Of a stretch of DNA of 64,000 nucleotides, positions 55,111 through 63,959 are shown piece after piece. Every line of letters starts with the position of its first letter. Positions within the stretch are counted from its first letter, which is position 1. Position numbers and translations under genes: made by a program. The stretch comes from Brucella pseudogrignonensis (lineage in GTDB: Bacteria > Pseudomonadota > Alphaproteobacteria > Rhizobiales > Rhizobiaceae), in the NCBI RefSeq assembly GCF_032190615.1, contig NZ_JAVLAT010000002.1, positions 982,001 through 1,046,000 on the forward strand, written 5' to 3'. The notes below the pieces were generated by a model. The model ran no database searches. It saw only the letters and a list, made by a program, of their open reading frames with translations, and had not been told where the DNA came from.

Positions 55111-55356
55111 TCAGCTTGCGCGGTCTTGTTTCAATTGTGACCATTGAGCTTTCGCATTGTGGTAGAAGCATGGAATTGGGCCTATAATACAGTCACATAT
55201 TATTGCGTTCACGCGAAATATCGTGTTGAAATCATTCAGTAATCTGCGCTCAGCGACAGATCTTAGACTCATCAAAGCCCTTGATAGATCAGCATTTTTT
55301 GGATTTTCCGCACATTCGGCAATCATGCCGCGCATCATGTTAAAGTCGCGAACCAT
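55111..55356 (-). CDS. Hypothetical protein, doubtful
   Basis: An 81-codon frame. The first 50 residues (DFNMMRGMIAECAENPKNADLSRALMSLRSVAERRLLNDF) look like a helical protein, while the rest is read from AT-rich sequence that could instead be a promoter for the membrane protein downstream. The ribosome site is poor. It could be the start of a truncated gene. Confidence 0.28.
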   Translation of the reverse strand: MVRDFNMMRGMIAECAENPKNADLSRALMSLRSVAERRLLNDFNTIFRVNAIICDCIIGPIPCFYHNAKAQWSQLKQDRAS

Positions 55357-55396
55357 AACGACATTGTAACAATTTGATATTGCAGAACTTATGCAA

Positions 55397-57082
55397 TCAC
55401 CTGCGAGAGTTATTTAAATGACGACCAACCCGCGAAAGGAGAATAACCGGCAAAATGCCAACTGCTACAATTGCCAATGCTGCGACGGACGCCTCTTCAT
55501 AGGTTCCGCGCGCGGCCTCGCCATAAAGATGCGTAGCAAAGGTCTCAATATTGAGCGGGCGCAGTAGAAGAGTTGCTGGTAACTCTTTTACGCAATCAAC
55601 GAAAACGAGCAGACCAGCTGCAACAATAGCCGTTTTTGATAGCGGTAGATGCACCTGACAGAAAGTTGCTGTCACCCCTCGCCCAAGTGTGCGTGACGCA
55701 TGATCAAGCGATTGTGGAATACGCTCCAGTCCCGCATCAATGCCACCCGCTGATATAGCCAAAAAGCGGGCGACATAGGCATAAATGATCGCCGCTCCCG
55801 AACCAATCATCAGCAAGCCCGTGGACATACCGAAAAGAGTGTTAAAAAGCTCTCCGAAGAAACGATCAGCGGCGCCTGAAACAATCATAATACCAATAGC
55901 AATTACGGTTCCAGGCGCTGCGTACCCCATGGTCGAAAAACGATAGAACCAACGTGAGGCCGCACCCGGAAAAAGCCGCATCGCATAGGCAACCATCATG
56001 CCAAACAACAACACCAGAATGGTGGCGACGGAAGCCAGCATGACGGTGTTGAACGCTTCTCCGGCAAGTCGCGGAGATATGCCCGCAAAACGCATTCGCT
56101 TAACGGCCTCGATGACCAGATAAGTCGCAGGCAAGATAAAGCCGATCATGATTGGAGTAAGGCAGGCGATGAACAGCCATATGCCTTTTAAACCACCGAC
56201 CTTCAGCGGTTCGAAACCGCGTGAATGACGAATATTGGACGAGAAGCGTTGTTTGCGCCTTGCCCATCGCTCAATTGAAACGAGTGCTACAACAAGCAAT
56301 AAAAGTGCCAGAGCAAGCTGTGCGGCTCCCGGCAAGTCGAAACGCGTGACCCATGTCGTGTAAATCGAAACAGTCAGCGTTCGAACACCGAGAAATTCGG
56401 CAGCGCCGACATCGTTGAGTGTTTCCATCAGCGCGAGACTGACGCCAATAGCCACCGCAGGCCTTGCGAGTGGCAGTGCAACGCGCCAGAATATGCTGCG
56501 TCGGCTGACGCCCAATGTGCGCGCAGCTTCAATCAGGCTTGCTGACTGCGTGAGAAACATTGCACGCGTTGGAATATAGACATAGGGATAAAGCACAAAG
56601 CCGAGCAGAACGATGCAGCCCGTCATCGATCTTATATCAGGCAAGCGGAACTGGCGCGGTGTTTCATAACCCAGCATGAAACGGATTGCGCTTTGTAACG
56701 GCCCAATTGGATGCAAAATATCAAGATAGGCATAGGCGACTATATAGGTCGGCACTGCTAAAGGCAGCAAAAGCGCCCATTCCAGCACACCGCGCCCGCG
56801 AAAATCATAGGCTGTCACCAGCCATGCTGCAGACGTACCGACAAATGCAGTTATAAGCCCGACGCCGGTCAGAAGAATGATCGTATCAGTAAAAGCTGAT
56901 GCGAAAATCGTTGAAAAAAGATGGCTCCACAGGCCAGATGAGCCGCGAAACGCTTCGATAACCAGTGCCAGAACTGGCAAGCAGACGAGCAGCGCAATCA
57001 ATCCTGAAAGCCACAACCAGCCTCGCCCCGAACGGCTACGGTAAGGCAGGGATGATGATGCGACTTGCACAGGTTCCGGCAC
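55397..57082 (-). CDS. fbpB: Ferric iron ABC transporter permease (FbpB/AfuB type)
   Basis: 561-residue permease made of two tandem BPD_transp_1 halves, about twelve helices. Each half has its own EAA loop (ARTLGVSRRSIFWRVALPLARPAVAIG and SRTLGRGVTATFCQVHLPLSKTAIVA). It belongs to the ferric iron (Fe3+) family. It follows the binding-protein gene by 75 bases, with a hairpin between. Last gene of the operon. Confidence 0.9.
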   Translation of the reverse strand: MPEPVQVASSSLPYRSRSGRGWLWLSGLIALLVCLPVLALVIEAFRGSSGLWSHLFSTIFASAFTDTIILLTGVGLITAFVGTSAAWLVTAYDFRGRGVLEWALLLPLAVPTYIVAYAYLDILHPIGPLQSAIRFMLGYETPRQFRLPDIRSMTGCIVLLGFVLYPYVYIPTRAMFLTQSASLIEAARTLGVSRRSIFWRVALPLARPAVAIGVSLALMETLNDVGAAEFLGVRTLTVSIYTTWVTRFDLPGAAQLALALLLLVVALVSIERWARRKQRFSSNIRHSRGFEPLKVGGLKGIWLFIACLTPIMIGFILPATYLVIEAVKRMRFAGISPRLAGEAFNTVMLASVATILVLLFGMMVAYAMRLFPGAASRWFYRFSTMGYAAPGTVIAIGIMIVSGAADRFFGELFNTLFGMSTGLLMIGSGAAIIYAYVARFLAISAGGIDAGLERIPQSLDHASRTLGRGVTATFCQVHLPLSKTAIVAAGLLVFVDCVKELPATLLLRPLNIETFATHLYGEAARGTYEEASVAALAIVAVGILPVILLSRVGRHLNNSRR

Positions 57083-57106
57083 TCTGGTCGACCTTCATAT
57101 TAAAAC

Positions 57107-57131
57107 GCCGGCGCAATGGTTTTGCACCGGC
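57107..57131 (-). terminator. Hairpin between fbpA and fbpB
   Basis: GCCGGCGCA and TGCACCGGC form a 9-bp stem with one G-U pair. On the minus strand TTTTAAT follows. It lies 26 bases past the fbpA stop and probably lowers expression of the permease relative to the binding protein. Confidence 0.7.
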
Positions 57132-57157
57132 ATCATTTTTCCTCGAATATTCAGCTT

Positions 57158-58174
57158 TTAGTTATCAAAGCCGACTTTGTCGACCAGTTCGCTGGCCTGC
57201 TTGCGATGCTTGACGATTTCCGAAAGCGGCACCGTGTCAATCTTAAGTTCGCCGAAGGATTCGACGATAGGATCAACAGAAACGCCTGCCTTTACCGGGT
57301 ATTCGTAGTTCGCCTGAGCGTATAGCTTCTGTGCGTCATCCGAAGCAAGATATTCAAGAAGCTTCACGGCTTCTTCCTTGTTTGGCGCGTTCTTGGCAAC
57401 AGCAGCACCGCTGATATTTACCTGCGTGCCGCCATTCGCAAAGGTCGGCAGGATAACTTTGATTCCGTCGCCCCATGTCTTTTGTTCGTCACCACTTTTA
57501 CCTGAGCGCATCAGACCAACATAATAGGAGTTAGCAACTGCGATATCGCAGATACCACCGACGATATCCTTGGCGCCATCACGATCACCACCGGCTGCCT
57601 TGCGTGCCAGATTAGCTTTCAGGCCAGTGAGCCATTCTTCGGTTTTTTCTGCACCATTATGCGCAATGTAATCCGCGATCAGTGCCGTGTTGTAAGGATG
57701 CTGACCAGCGCGAATGCAGATCTTGCCCTTCCACTTAGGATCAGCCAATTCTTCATAGGTGATCTTGTCGAGCTCCAAATCCTTATCGGCGTAAATTACG
57801 CGTGCGCGCATCGACAGGCCGAACCAGTTGCCATCGGCATCACGGAGTTGCTCAGGAATTGCGTCCTTGAGAGCCTGCGAATCGACTTTTTGGGTCAATC
57901 CTTTGTCGACGAGATCAACCAGATTGCCAGCATCAACGGTCATCAGAATATCGGCAGGAGACTTATCGCCCTCAGACGCTACACGTTCAGCGAGACCATC
58001 CTTTAGGAAAACCGTGTTGACGGTCGTGCCCGTCTTTTCCTTATAGGCATCGAGCAAAGGCTGGATAAGGCCTGGCTCACGGGTTGTGTAGATATTCACC
58101 TCATTTGCATTTGCAGCACCTGAGAGAAAAGTCGCAGCCATGAGTGCAAGTCCAGCACGCGCGATCTTGGGCAT
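57158..58174 (-). CDS. fbpA: Ferric iron-binding periplasmic protein (FbpA/AfuA type)
   Basis: 338 residues with a signal peptide (IARAGLALMAATFLSGAANA). Family segments are EVNIYTTREPGLIQPLLDAYKEKTG at the mature N-terminus, ADILMTVDAGNLVDLVDKGL, and NSYYVGLMRSG with the paired Tyr residues that coordinate Fe3+ in FbpA-type proteins. GGAGG precedes the ATG. A separate strong promoter lies just upstream, so this gene need not depend on fbpC transcription. Confidence 0.92.
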   Translation of the reverse strand: MPKIARAGLALMAATFLSGAANANEVNIYTTREPGLIQPLLDAYKEKTGTTVNTVFLKDGLAERVASEGDKSPADILMTVDAGNLVDLVDKGLTQKVDSQALKDAIPEQLRDADGNWFGLSMRARVIYADKDLELDKITYEELADPKWKGKICIRAGQHPYNTALIADYIAHNGAEKTEEWLTGLKANLARKAAGGDRDGAKDIVGGICDIAVANSYYVGLMRSGKSGDEQKTWGDGIKVILPTFANGGTQVNISGAAVAKNAPNKEEAVKLLEYLASDDAQKLYAQANYEYPVKAGVSVDPIVESFGELKIDTVPLSEIVKHRKQASELVDKVGFDN

Positions 58175-58222
58175 TTTACCTCCGAAATATGGTTCATTTG
58201 GAACTATATGGTATGCAATCGG

Positions 58223-58251
58223 ACTATATGAACTCGATTTTGCAGGGTCAA
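58223..58251 (-). promoter_or_regulatory. Predicted fbpA promoter
   Basis: On the minus strand TTGACC (58251-58246) and TATAGT (58228-58223) are separated by 17 bases, a close match to a sigma70 promoter. Transcription would begin near 58216. The ACTATATG of the -10 region is repeated at 58203-58210, two helical turns downstream, which might be part of an operator. Confidence 0.6.
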
Positions 58252-58278
58252 TTGCACGGGCGAATAAATATGACTTAT

Positions 58279-59370
58279 TTACTCACTTTTTCTAAAAATT
58301 AGTGCTTTACTCCAATCAACACCGAGGAAAACAGATGACGCTTCCACAGCTACATGCTGGTCTGTGCGAACGCGCAAAGACTCTTCGATACCATTTAAGC
58401 GGATCAAGATTTCTTCCGTTTCACCAAGGTAGATTCGCGTCTCGATTTGTCCACTCAAACCACTGGCTTGGTCGTCCGGCAAAATTTTAATATCGCGCGG
58501 TCGGATATAAACGAGAACTTCACCGACACTATTAAGATGGCCTGGCACATCAAAAGAACCCAATTGGGTTTCAATTGAATTATCACGAACAATTCCTTCC
58601 AGAGAATTGAAATCGCAAAAGAAATCGGCTGCATAGCGAGAGTTCGGGCGGTTATGGAGATCACGGGCGGAACCTTGCTGCACAATCTTGCCAGAGCGCA
58701 TCAGAACAACGCGGTCGCCCGTTGAAAGCGCTTCTTCCGCTTCATGCGTCACGATAATAACCGGCGTGCCGAGTGCTCGCAACAGCGCCATCGTCTCGCC
58801 ACGCACACGCGCGCGCAAACCACGGTCCAAATTGGAGAATGGCTCATCCATCAACAGAAGATCAGGCTTTGGTGCCAGAGCCCGGATGAGCGCCACACGC
58901 TGCTGCTCGCCACCCGACAGCATATGCGGATAACGATCCGCCATAGAAGAGAGCCCGACCAGTTTCAGCAATTCTTCGACACGGGTGAGCGCTTGTTCCC
59001 TGCGCCCTTTGCGCAGACCAAACAGCACATTTTCACGCACGGTCAGATGTGGAAACAGCGCATAGTCCTGAAAAACCACACCGATGTTCCGCTTTTCCGG
59101 TTCAACGAAGATTGATGGGCCTACAAGCGTTCGTCCGCTCATCGTAAGCTCGCCTTCATCAGGTGCATCAATGCCAGCAATAATCCGCAACAGCGAAGTC
59201 TTGCCGCAACCTGAATGCCCGACCAGACAAATGATCTCACCGGACTGCACATCCAGCGATATGTTATCCAATGCGCGCACGGTTCCAAACTGCCGACCAA
59301 CTCCCGAAAGGGTTAGTGCCAGAGCATTTTCATTTTCAAGCTTCGTGTCCTGCAGAGTGCGTGCATCCAT
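58279..59370 (-). CDS. fbpC: Ferric iron ABC transporter ATPase (FbpC type)
   Basis: About 363 residues. Walker A GHSGCGKTS, the signature MLSGGEQQRVALIRALA and Walker B DLLLMDEPFSNLD are present, followed by a C-terminal TOBE-like domain (VLVYIRPRDIKIL) as in iron- and sulfate-type ATPases. The frame extends to 59487, giving a hydrophobic N-terminal extension unlike any relative, so I use the ATG at 59370; no good ribosome site decides it. Unusual order: ATPase first, then binding protein, then permease. Confidence 0.88.
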   Translation of the reverse strand: MDARTLQDTKLENENALALTLSGVGRQFGTVRALDNISLDVQSGEIICLVGHSGCGKTSLLRIIAGIDAPDEGELTMSGRTLVGPSIFVEPEKRNIGVVFQDYALFPHLTVRENVLFGLRKGRREQALTRVEELLKLVGLSSMADRYPHMLSGGEQQRVALIRALAPKPDLLLMDEPFSNLDRGLRARVRGETMALLRALGTPVIIVTHEAEEALSTGDRVVLMRSGKIVQQGSARDLHNRPNSRYAADFFCDFNSLEGIVRDNSIETQLGSFDVPGHLNSVGEVLVYIRPRDIKILPDDQASGLSGQIETRIYLGETEEILIRLNGIEESLRVRTDQHVAVEASSVFLGVDWSKALIFRKSE

Positions 59371-59578
59371 AGATGAGGCCGAGAGTCCTGTTATCAACAA
59401 TCCGCATATAAATGCACTTGGACGACTTTGCCAATAAAACCCGACCAAATGCATCAAGCATTTGCCGAAACACGTTTTAAAACGCAATAGTTTGCTGCAC
59501 TATCCAGTTGAAGCAGCTCGCAAATCGCGCAATGTTGCTCACATCAGAATTTGATATTCGCATTGCAGGAGTTTGATC

Positions 59579-60907
59579 ATGGGGCCGATCACCGACAAAG
59601 TGGCAACCGCTGAGCGTTTGCCACAGGAAACGAAGGTCGCCATTATCGGCGGTGGTGTGATCGGGGTATCGACAGCACTTTTTCTGGCGGAGCGCGGTAT
59701 TCCTGTTGCCCTTTTTGAAAAGGGTGAAATTGCAGGCGAGCAATCCAGTCGCAACTGGGGCTGGTGCCGTAGGACCGGGCGCGACAGCCGTGAAATGCCG
59801 TTGATTGTCGAAAGTATGCATCTCTGGGACGGCATGAATGAACGTGTGGGGCGCGAAACCGGATTTCGTGTTACCGGCATTGCCTACACTGCCGAGAAGG
59901 AAGAGGAAGTCGAGCGCTACGCAGAGTGGATCAGGATTGCCAGCGAGCACGGGATCGAAACCCAACTTCTGAACGGCCAGCAGGCGGCAAATCTTGTGCC
60001 GGGACTGACACGTCCACTCAAAGGTGGCATGATCACGCCGCTCGATGGCCGTGCGGAGCCGCAAAAGGCAGTACCTGCTTTTGCCGCAAAGGCGCAGGAA
60101 CTCGGTGCTGTCATTCTGCAAAATTGCGCCGTGCGCGGGATCGAAACCACCAATGGACGTGTGTCAGCCGTCCTGACTGAAAAAGGCCGCGTGGCTTGCG
60201 AAGCGATTGTTGTTGCTGGCGGCGCCTGGTCACGGCTGATTATATCGTCGTTTGATGCCCATCTGCCGCAACTCAAAGTGCGCTCGTCTGTCTTCCGCAC
60301 CTCGCCCATCGAGAGTGGCGTTGAACCTGCAATCGCCTTTTCGGACTTCGCACTGCGCAAGCGACTTGATGGTGGTTATACGGTTGCGAGCCTTGGCGGC
60401 TCTATTGCCGACATTGTGCCTGACAGTTTCCGCTTCTTCCGCGACTTCATTCCGTCGCTGTCAACCGAATGGAAATCTCTGCGTTTCCGTATCGGCGAAC
60501 GCTTTTTTGAAGAAGCTTTCCAGTGGAAACTCCGTCCGGCAGATCAGATCTCAGTGTTTGAAAAAATTCGAACACTCGATCCCGAACCGCACCGGGCAGC
60601 GAATGCAGCAGTGCTGGCCAAACTGAAAGCTGCCATCCCATCTTTTGCATCCGCAACCATTGCACAGGAATGGGCAGGTCTGATTGATACGATGCCGGAC
60701 GTCATTCCGGTTATCTCACCCCTGCCCGGCATTGACGGGTTGATTGTTGCCACCGGCTTTTCAGGCCATGGCTTTGGCATCGGCCCCGGTGCGGGACGAT
60801 TGGTCGCCGATATGGTCAGCGGCGAAACGCCGGTTGTCGATCCCTCGCCGTTCCATCTCTCGCGCTTCTCGGACGGATCGAAAATCCGCATCGAGAACTG
60901 GGGGTAA
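59579..60907 (+). CDS. FAD-dependent oxidoreductase, DadA/DAO type
   Basis: About 442 residues of the DAO superfamily (D-amino-acid dehydrogenase, sarcosine/glycine-oxidase-like). The FAD loop VAIIGGGVIGVSTALFLAERGIPVALFEKG begins near residue 20; SSRNWGWCRRTGRDSREMPLI follows with the Arg-rich patch often seen near FAD; the C-terminal ATGFSGHGFGIGPGAGRLVADMVSG completes the fold. The substrate is unknown. Start at ATG 59579, with AGGAG nine bases upstream; a TTG two codons earlier is possible. It is divergent from fbpC, with about 210 bases between. Confidence 0.85.
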   Translation: MGPITDKVATAERLPQETKVAIIGGGVIGVSTALFLAERGIPVALFEKGEIAGEQSSRNWGWCRRTGRDSREMPLIVESMHLWDGMNERVGRETGFRVTGIAYTAEKEEEVERYAEWIRIASEHGIETQLLNGQQAANLVPGLTRPLKGGMITPLDGRAEPQKAVPAFAAKAQELGAVILQNCAVRGIETTNGRVSAVLTEKGRVACEAIVVAGGAWSRLIISSFDAHLPQLKVRSSVFRTSPIESGVEPAIAFSDFALRKRLDGGYTVASLGGSIADIVPDSFRFFRDFIPSLSTEWKSLRFRIGERFFEEAFQWKLRPADQISVFEKIRTLDPEPHRAANAAVLAKLKAAIPSFASATIAQEWAGLIDTMPDVIPVISPLPGIDGLIVATGFSGHGFGIGPGAGRLVADMVSGETPVVDPSPFHLSRFSDGSKIRIENWG

Positions 60908-61308
60908 CGAGCCTCTCATTTAAATCTCGAAGCTGATCGCGCATTACGTCACGGCAAATTGCATCTTCAATTTTTTCATTGATGATAAAGCAAAGCAGAT
61001 GTGATGACTTGCAATCACAGATAAACGCATAGAATTTTACGAAAACTCAGACCAATATTTCTGTGTCAAAAACGTCTGCGCGATCCTTGTGATTCCGTGT
61101 TCTGTGTTTCAGTTTAGGGCAATTAAATTCTCCGCTCTTTTAGCTCAAGCGGTGCTATGGGTTCATTTTGTTTCGAAAAGAGCACATTCGAAATTGGAAA
61201 ATTACGCAAAAGCCCTTTTAAGCTTGCGGTTTCGTGTTTTGTGGCACTAAGAAGGCAGTATCTCGGGCTTTCCCCACAATTTCAGCCCACAAATATGGAT
61301 AAGAAACA
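60908..61308. other. Intergenic region upstream of the MHS symporter gene
   Basis: 401 bases without a credible gene. TGTGAT (61000-61005) and ATCACA (61014-61019) form an inverted repeat with an 8-base spacer, too wide for a CRP site. No terminator for the preceding gene was found. The last 100 bases should hold the promoter of the symporter. Confidence 0.45.
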
Positions 61309-62589
61309 ATGACTGTAGCTCAAGCAGTTGTTCCGAAGAAAAATTCTGCGCGCCGCGTTCTGGCCGCGAGTATGATCGGCACAACAATCGAATTCTTCGA
61401 CTTTTATATTTATGCTACCGCCGCGGTAATCGTTTTCCCGCACCTGTTCTTCCCAGCAAGTGACGGTAACTCGGCGCTGCTCCAGTCTTTAGCAACTTTC
61501 GCTATCGCCTTCTTCGCACGCCCGATTGGTGGCGCGTTGTTTGGCCATTTCGGCGATAAGGTTGGCCGCAAGGCAACGCTCGTTGCAGCACTGATGACCA
61601 TGGGTATTTCCACAGTCGCAATCGGTTTCCTGCCAACCTATGAATCCATTGGCGTATGGGCAGCTCTCCTGCTCGCACTCTGCCGTCTGGGTCAGGGTCT
61701 TGGCCTTGGTGGCGAATGGGGCGGTGCAGTTTTGCTCGCAACCGAAAATGCACCGGAAGGCAAACGCACCTGGTACGGTATGTTCCCGCAGCTCGGTGCG
61801 CCTGTTGGCTTCATCCTTGCAACGGGTATCTTCCTGGTTCTTGCTGAACTCCTGACTGAAGAACAGTTTATGTCGTTCGGCTGGCGTATTCCTTTCATCG
61901 CGAGTGCCCTGCTGGTTGGCGTCGGCCTCTTCATCCGCTTGAAGATTGCTGAAACACCAGAATTCCAGAAGGCTATCGACAAGGCTGAACGCGTTGAAGT
62001 TCCGGTTGCAACGCTTTTCAAAAAGCATAAGACGAGCCTCTTTCTGGGCACTATCGGCGCTGTAGCAACCTTCGTTCTGTTCTATCTTATGACCGTATTT
62101 TCGCTTGGTTGGGGTACACGTGCGTTAGGTTATAGTCGCGAAGAGTTCCTTATCCTGCAGATGGTCGGCGTGATCTTCTTCGGCCTCACCATTCCGGTTG
62201 CAGCCCTGCTTTCCGACAAATACGGTATGCGCCCAGTGATGATCGTCGTCACGGTCCTTATCGGTCTCTACGGCTTCATCATGGCGCCACTCTTCCTCAG
62301 CGGGACAGCAGGTGTCCTTGCATTTCTCATCATTGGCTTCGGCCTGATGGGGCTGACCTATGGTCCAATTGGTGCAGCTCTTGCAGAACCATTTCCCACT
62401 TCGGTTCGCTATACTGGCGCTTCACTGACCTTCAATCTGGCAGGCATTCTCGGCGCATCGGTCGCACCTTACATCGCAACATGGCTCGCAACGCATTATA
62501 GCTTCGCCTATGTTGGCTATTACATGACGGCTGCGGCTATCGTTTCGCTGATCGGCTTTGCATTCATCTCGTTCAAGCGTGGCGAATAA
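61309..62589 (+). CDS. MFS symporter, metabolite:H+ symporter (MHS) family
   Basis: 426 residues, twelve helices. The N-terminal RVLAASMIGTTIEFFDFYIYATAAVIVFPHLFFP, the loop FGHFGDKVGRKATL and GLGLGGEWGGAVLLATENAP are specific to the MHS group (ShiA, ProP, KgtP-like). Such carriers import organic acids or osmolytes with H+. The exact substrate is not evident. It is a single gene, closed by a strong hairpin. Confidence 0.9.
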   Translation: MTVAQAVVPKKNSARRVLAASMIGTTIEFFDFYIYATAAVIVFPHLFFPASDGNSALLQSLATFAIAFFARPIGGALFGHFGDKVGRKATLVAALMTMGISTVAIGFLPTYESIGVWAALLLALCRLGQGLGLGGEWGGAVLLATENAPEGKRTWYGMFPQLGAPVGFILATGIFLVLAELLTEEQFMSFGWRIPFIASALLVGVGLFIRLKIAETPEFQKAIDKAERVEVPVATLFKKHKTSLFLGTIGAVATFVLFYLMTVFSLGWGTRALGYSREEFLILQMVGVIFFGLTIPVAALLSDKYGMRPVMIVVTVLIGLYGFIMAPLFLSGTAGVLAFLIIGFGLMGLTYGPIGAALAEPFPTSVRYTGASLTFNLAGILGASVAPYIATWLATHYSFAYVGYYMTAAAIVSLIGFAFISFKRGE

Positions 62590-62610
62590 GACAAACTAAA
62601 TACCGAACAA

Positions 62611-62648
62611 AAAAGCCCGCGTGGATCAATCCACGCGGGCTTTTCTTT
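62611..62648. terminator. Bidirectional terminator between the MHS gene and ahpD
   Basis: AAAAGCCCGCGTGGAT and ATCCACGCGGGCTTTT make a 16-bp perfect stem with a very short loop, followed by TTTTCTTTTA on the plus strand and TTTTTTG on the minus strand. It separates two convergent units. Confidence 0.93.
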
Positions 62649-62661
62649 TAACACTAAAAAC

Positions 62662-63189
62662 TTATTCGCTGTCAGCAGCTTCCAGAGCGATCGCTACTGA
62701 CTGAATGATCGACGCGAAGCGCGCAGCGGTCTGAATCACTTCGGTTGATACGCCTGCCTTGCGCAGTACATCTTCGTGCGCGTCGATGCACATGCCGCAG
62801 CCGTTGATTGACGAAACGGCCAGCGACCACAACTCAAAATCAACCTTGTCGACGCCCGGATTGCCTATCACATTCATACGCAGTTTGGCTGGCATGGTGC
62901 GATAGTCCTTGTTCGTGGCAAGGTGCACGAAGCGATAATAAACATTGTTCATGCCCATAATGGAAGCAGCAGATTTTGCAGCTTGCACCACCGCAGCATC
63001 GACCTTACTGGCCGCTTCAGCAACCAGCGCTTTGCGTAGATCGGCATTGCGTGTAGCAATACCACAGGCAACAAACAGCCCGTATTTCTGCTGTGGCGTG
63101 AGCGTTTCATCGCTCGCTATAGACGAAAGATTGAGACGAACATCTTTCGCGAAATCCGGGATTTTAGACTTCAGATCATCAATGGACAT
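62662..63189 (-). CDS. ahpD: Alkylhydroperoxidase AhpD
   Basis: 175 residues, the length of AhpD. The active site [12 protein letters not shown] carries Cys131, Cys134 and His138, the CxxC plus His of the M. tuberculosis enzyme, shifted by one. AhpD reduces AhpC with electrons from lipoylated proteins, so this pair does not need AhpF. It lies 78 bases downstream of ahpC in the same orientation. Confidence 0.92.
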   Translation of the reverse strand: MSIDDLKSKIPDFAKDVRLNLSSIASDETLTPQQKYGLFVACGIATRNADLRKALVAEAASKVDAAVVQAAKSAASIMGMNNVYYRFVHLATNKDYRTMPAKLRMNVIGNPGVDKVDFELWSLAVSSINGCGMCIDAHEDVLRKAGVSTEVIQTAARFASIIQSVAIALEAADSE

Positions 63190-63267
63190 GGAACCCTCTT
63201 TGACTGTCAGTTCTGAATAAACAAAAGGCGGGCCTCAACCCGCCTCATATCAGATAATTTAAGCTGA

Positions 63268-63822
63268 TTAGGCAGCCTTAAGCGTTTCGCCACCGACTTC
63301 GCGGTTGCATGGGCAAAGCTCATCTGTCTGCAAAGCATCGAGAACGCGCAGCGTGTCCTTCGGTGCACGGCCAACATTGAGGTTGGTTGCGTAAACGTGC
63401 TGGATCGTGTTGTCCGGATCGACAACAAAGGTGTAGCGATAAGCCACGCCATCTGGTGAACGGACGCCGAGGCCATCGACAAGAGAGCCGTTAGTGTCAG
63501 CAAACGACCAGATTGGCAGCTTGTCGAGATCCTTGTGATCGCGGCGCCATGCGAGCTTGACGAATTCATTGTCAGTCGAGCCGCCAAGAACAACTGCATC
63601 ACGGTCTTCGAAATCCGAAGCCAGACGTGCGAATTCTGCGATTTCCGTGGGGCAAACGAACGTGAAGTCCTTAGGGTAGAAGAAGATAACCTTCCACTTG
63701 CCGTCGAAGCTTGCTTCAGTAATTTCCTCAAAAGCCGAAACGCCGTTTTCTTCATGGAAGTTGAAGCCGGGCTTAACGCCGGTTACTTTGAAAGAAGGGA
63801 GCTTGTCACCGATACCGAGCAT
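63268..63822 (-). CDS. ahpC: Peroxiredoxin AhpC
   Basis: 184-residue 2-Cys peroxiredoxin of the mycobacterial-like group that works with AhpD. The peroxidatic Cys57 lies in FYPKDFTFVCPTE and the resolving cysteines in ELCPCNREVGG (Cys170, Cys172). The frame is open to 63894, but the promoter's -10 box overlaps that point, and the ATG at 63822 (MLGIGDKLPSFKV) has AGGCAGGT upstream, so the short form is right. Reduces hydrogen peroxide, alkyl peroxides and peroxynitrite. Confidence 0.94.
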   Translation of the reverse strand: MLGIGDKLPSFKVTGVKPGFNFHEENGVSAFEEITEASFDGKWKVIFFYPKDFTFVCPTEIAEFARLASDFEDRDAVVLGGSTDNEFVKLAWRRDHKDLDKLPIWSFADTNGSLVDGLGVRSPDGVAYRYTFVVDPDNTIQHVYATNLNVGRAPKDTLRVLDALQTDELCPCNREVGGETLKAA

Positions 63823-63893
63823 CTCATACCTGCCTGTAAATTCGTTGTTATGCAGGAAATTCAGAAGTTTCAGAATTCTCTGCTTGCGATTCA

Positions 63894-63922
63894 TATATAG
63901 GCGCTCTAATTCAATCGGTCAA
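63894..63922 (-). promoter_or_regulatory. Predicted ahpC promoter
   Basis: On the minus strand TTGACC (63922-63917) and TATATA (63899-63894) are separated by exactly 17 bases. Transcription would begin near 63887, leaving a 65-base leader before the ahpC ATG. Confidence 0.7.
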
Positions 63923-63959
63923 AGCGATTAAAGCGATCAATTCCATCGATTTTAACGAT
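63914..63959. promoter_or_regulatory. Two OxyR-like ATCG-N7-CGAT sites
   Basis: ATCG-N7-CGAT occurs at 63914-63928 and again at 63945-63959, 31 bases apart (about three helical turns). Each has the T-N11-A spacing of a LysR-type regulator and the half-site geometry of OxyR. The first overlaps the -35 box of ahpC, the second lies just upstream. OxyR is the expected activator of ahpC and its gene often stands divergently, here beyond the window's end. Confidence 0.55.

Noticed and set aside
59371..59487. 39-residue hydrophobic extension of FbpC
   Set aside because: ABC ATPases of this class are cytosolic and start shortly before the first beta strand; no ribosome site supports the longer form.
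61000..61019. TGTGAT...ATCACA as a CRP/FNR site
   Set aside because: The conserved half-sites are separated by 10 bases instead of 6, so it does not fit CRP or FNR; it could be a chance repeat.
63823..63894. Upstream start for AhpC giving a 208-residue protein
   Set aside because: The predicted -10 box overlaps this start, and the extra residues do not resemble any AhpC; the ATG at 63822 has a proper ribosome site.
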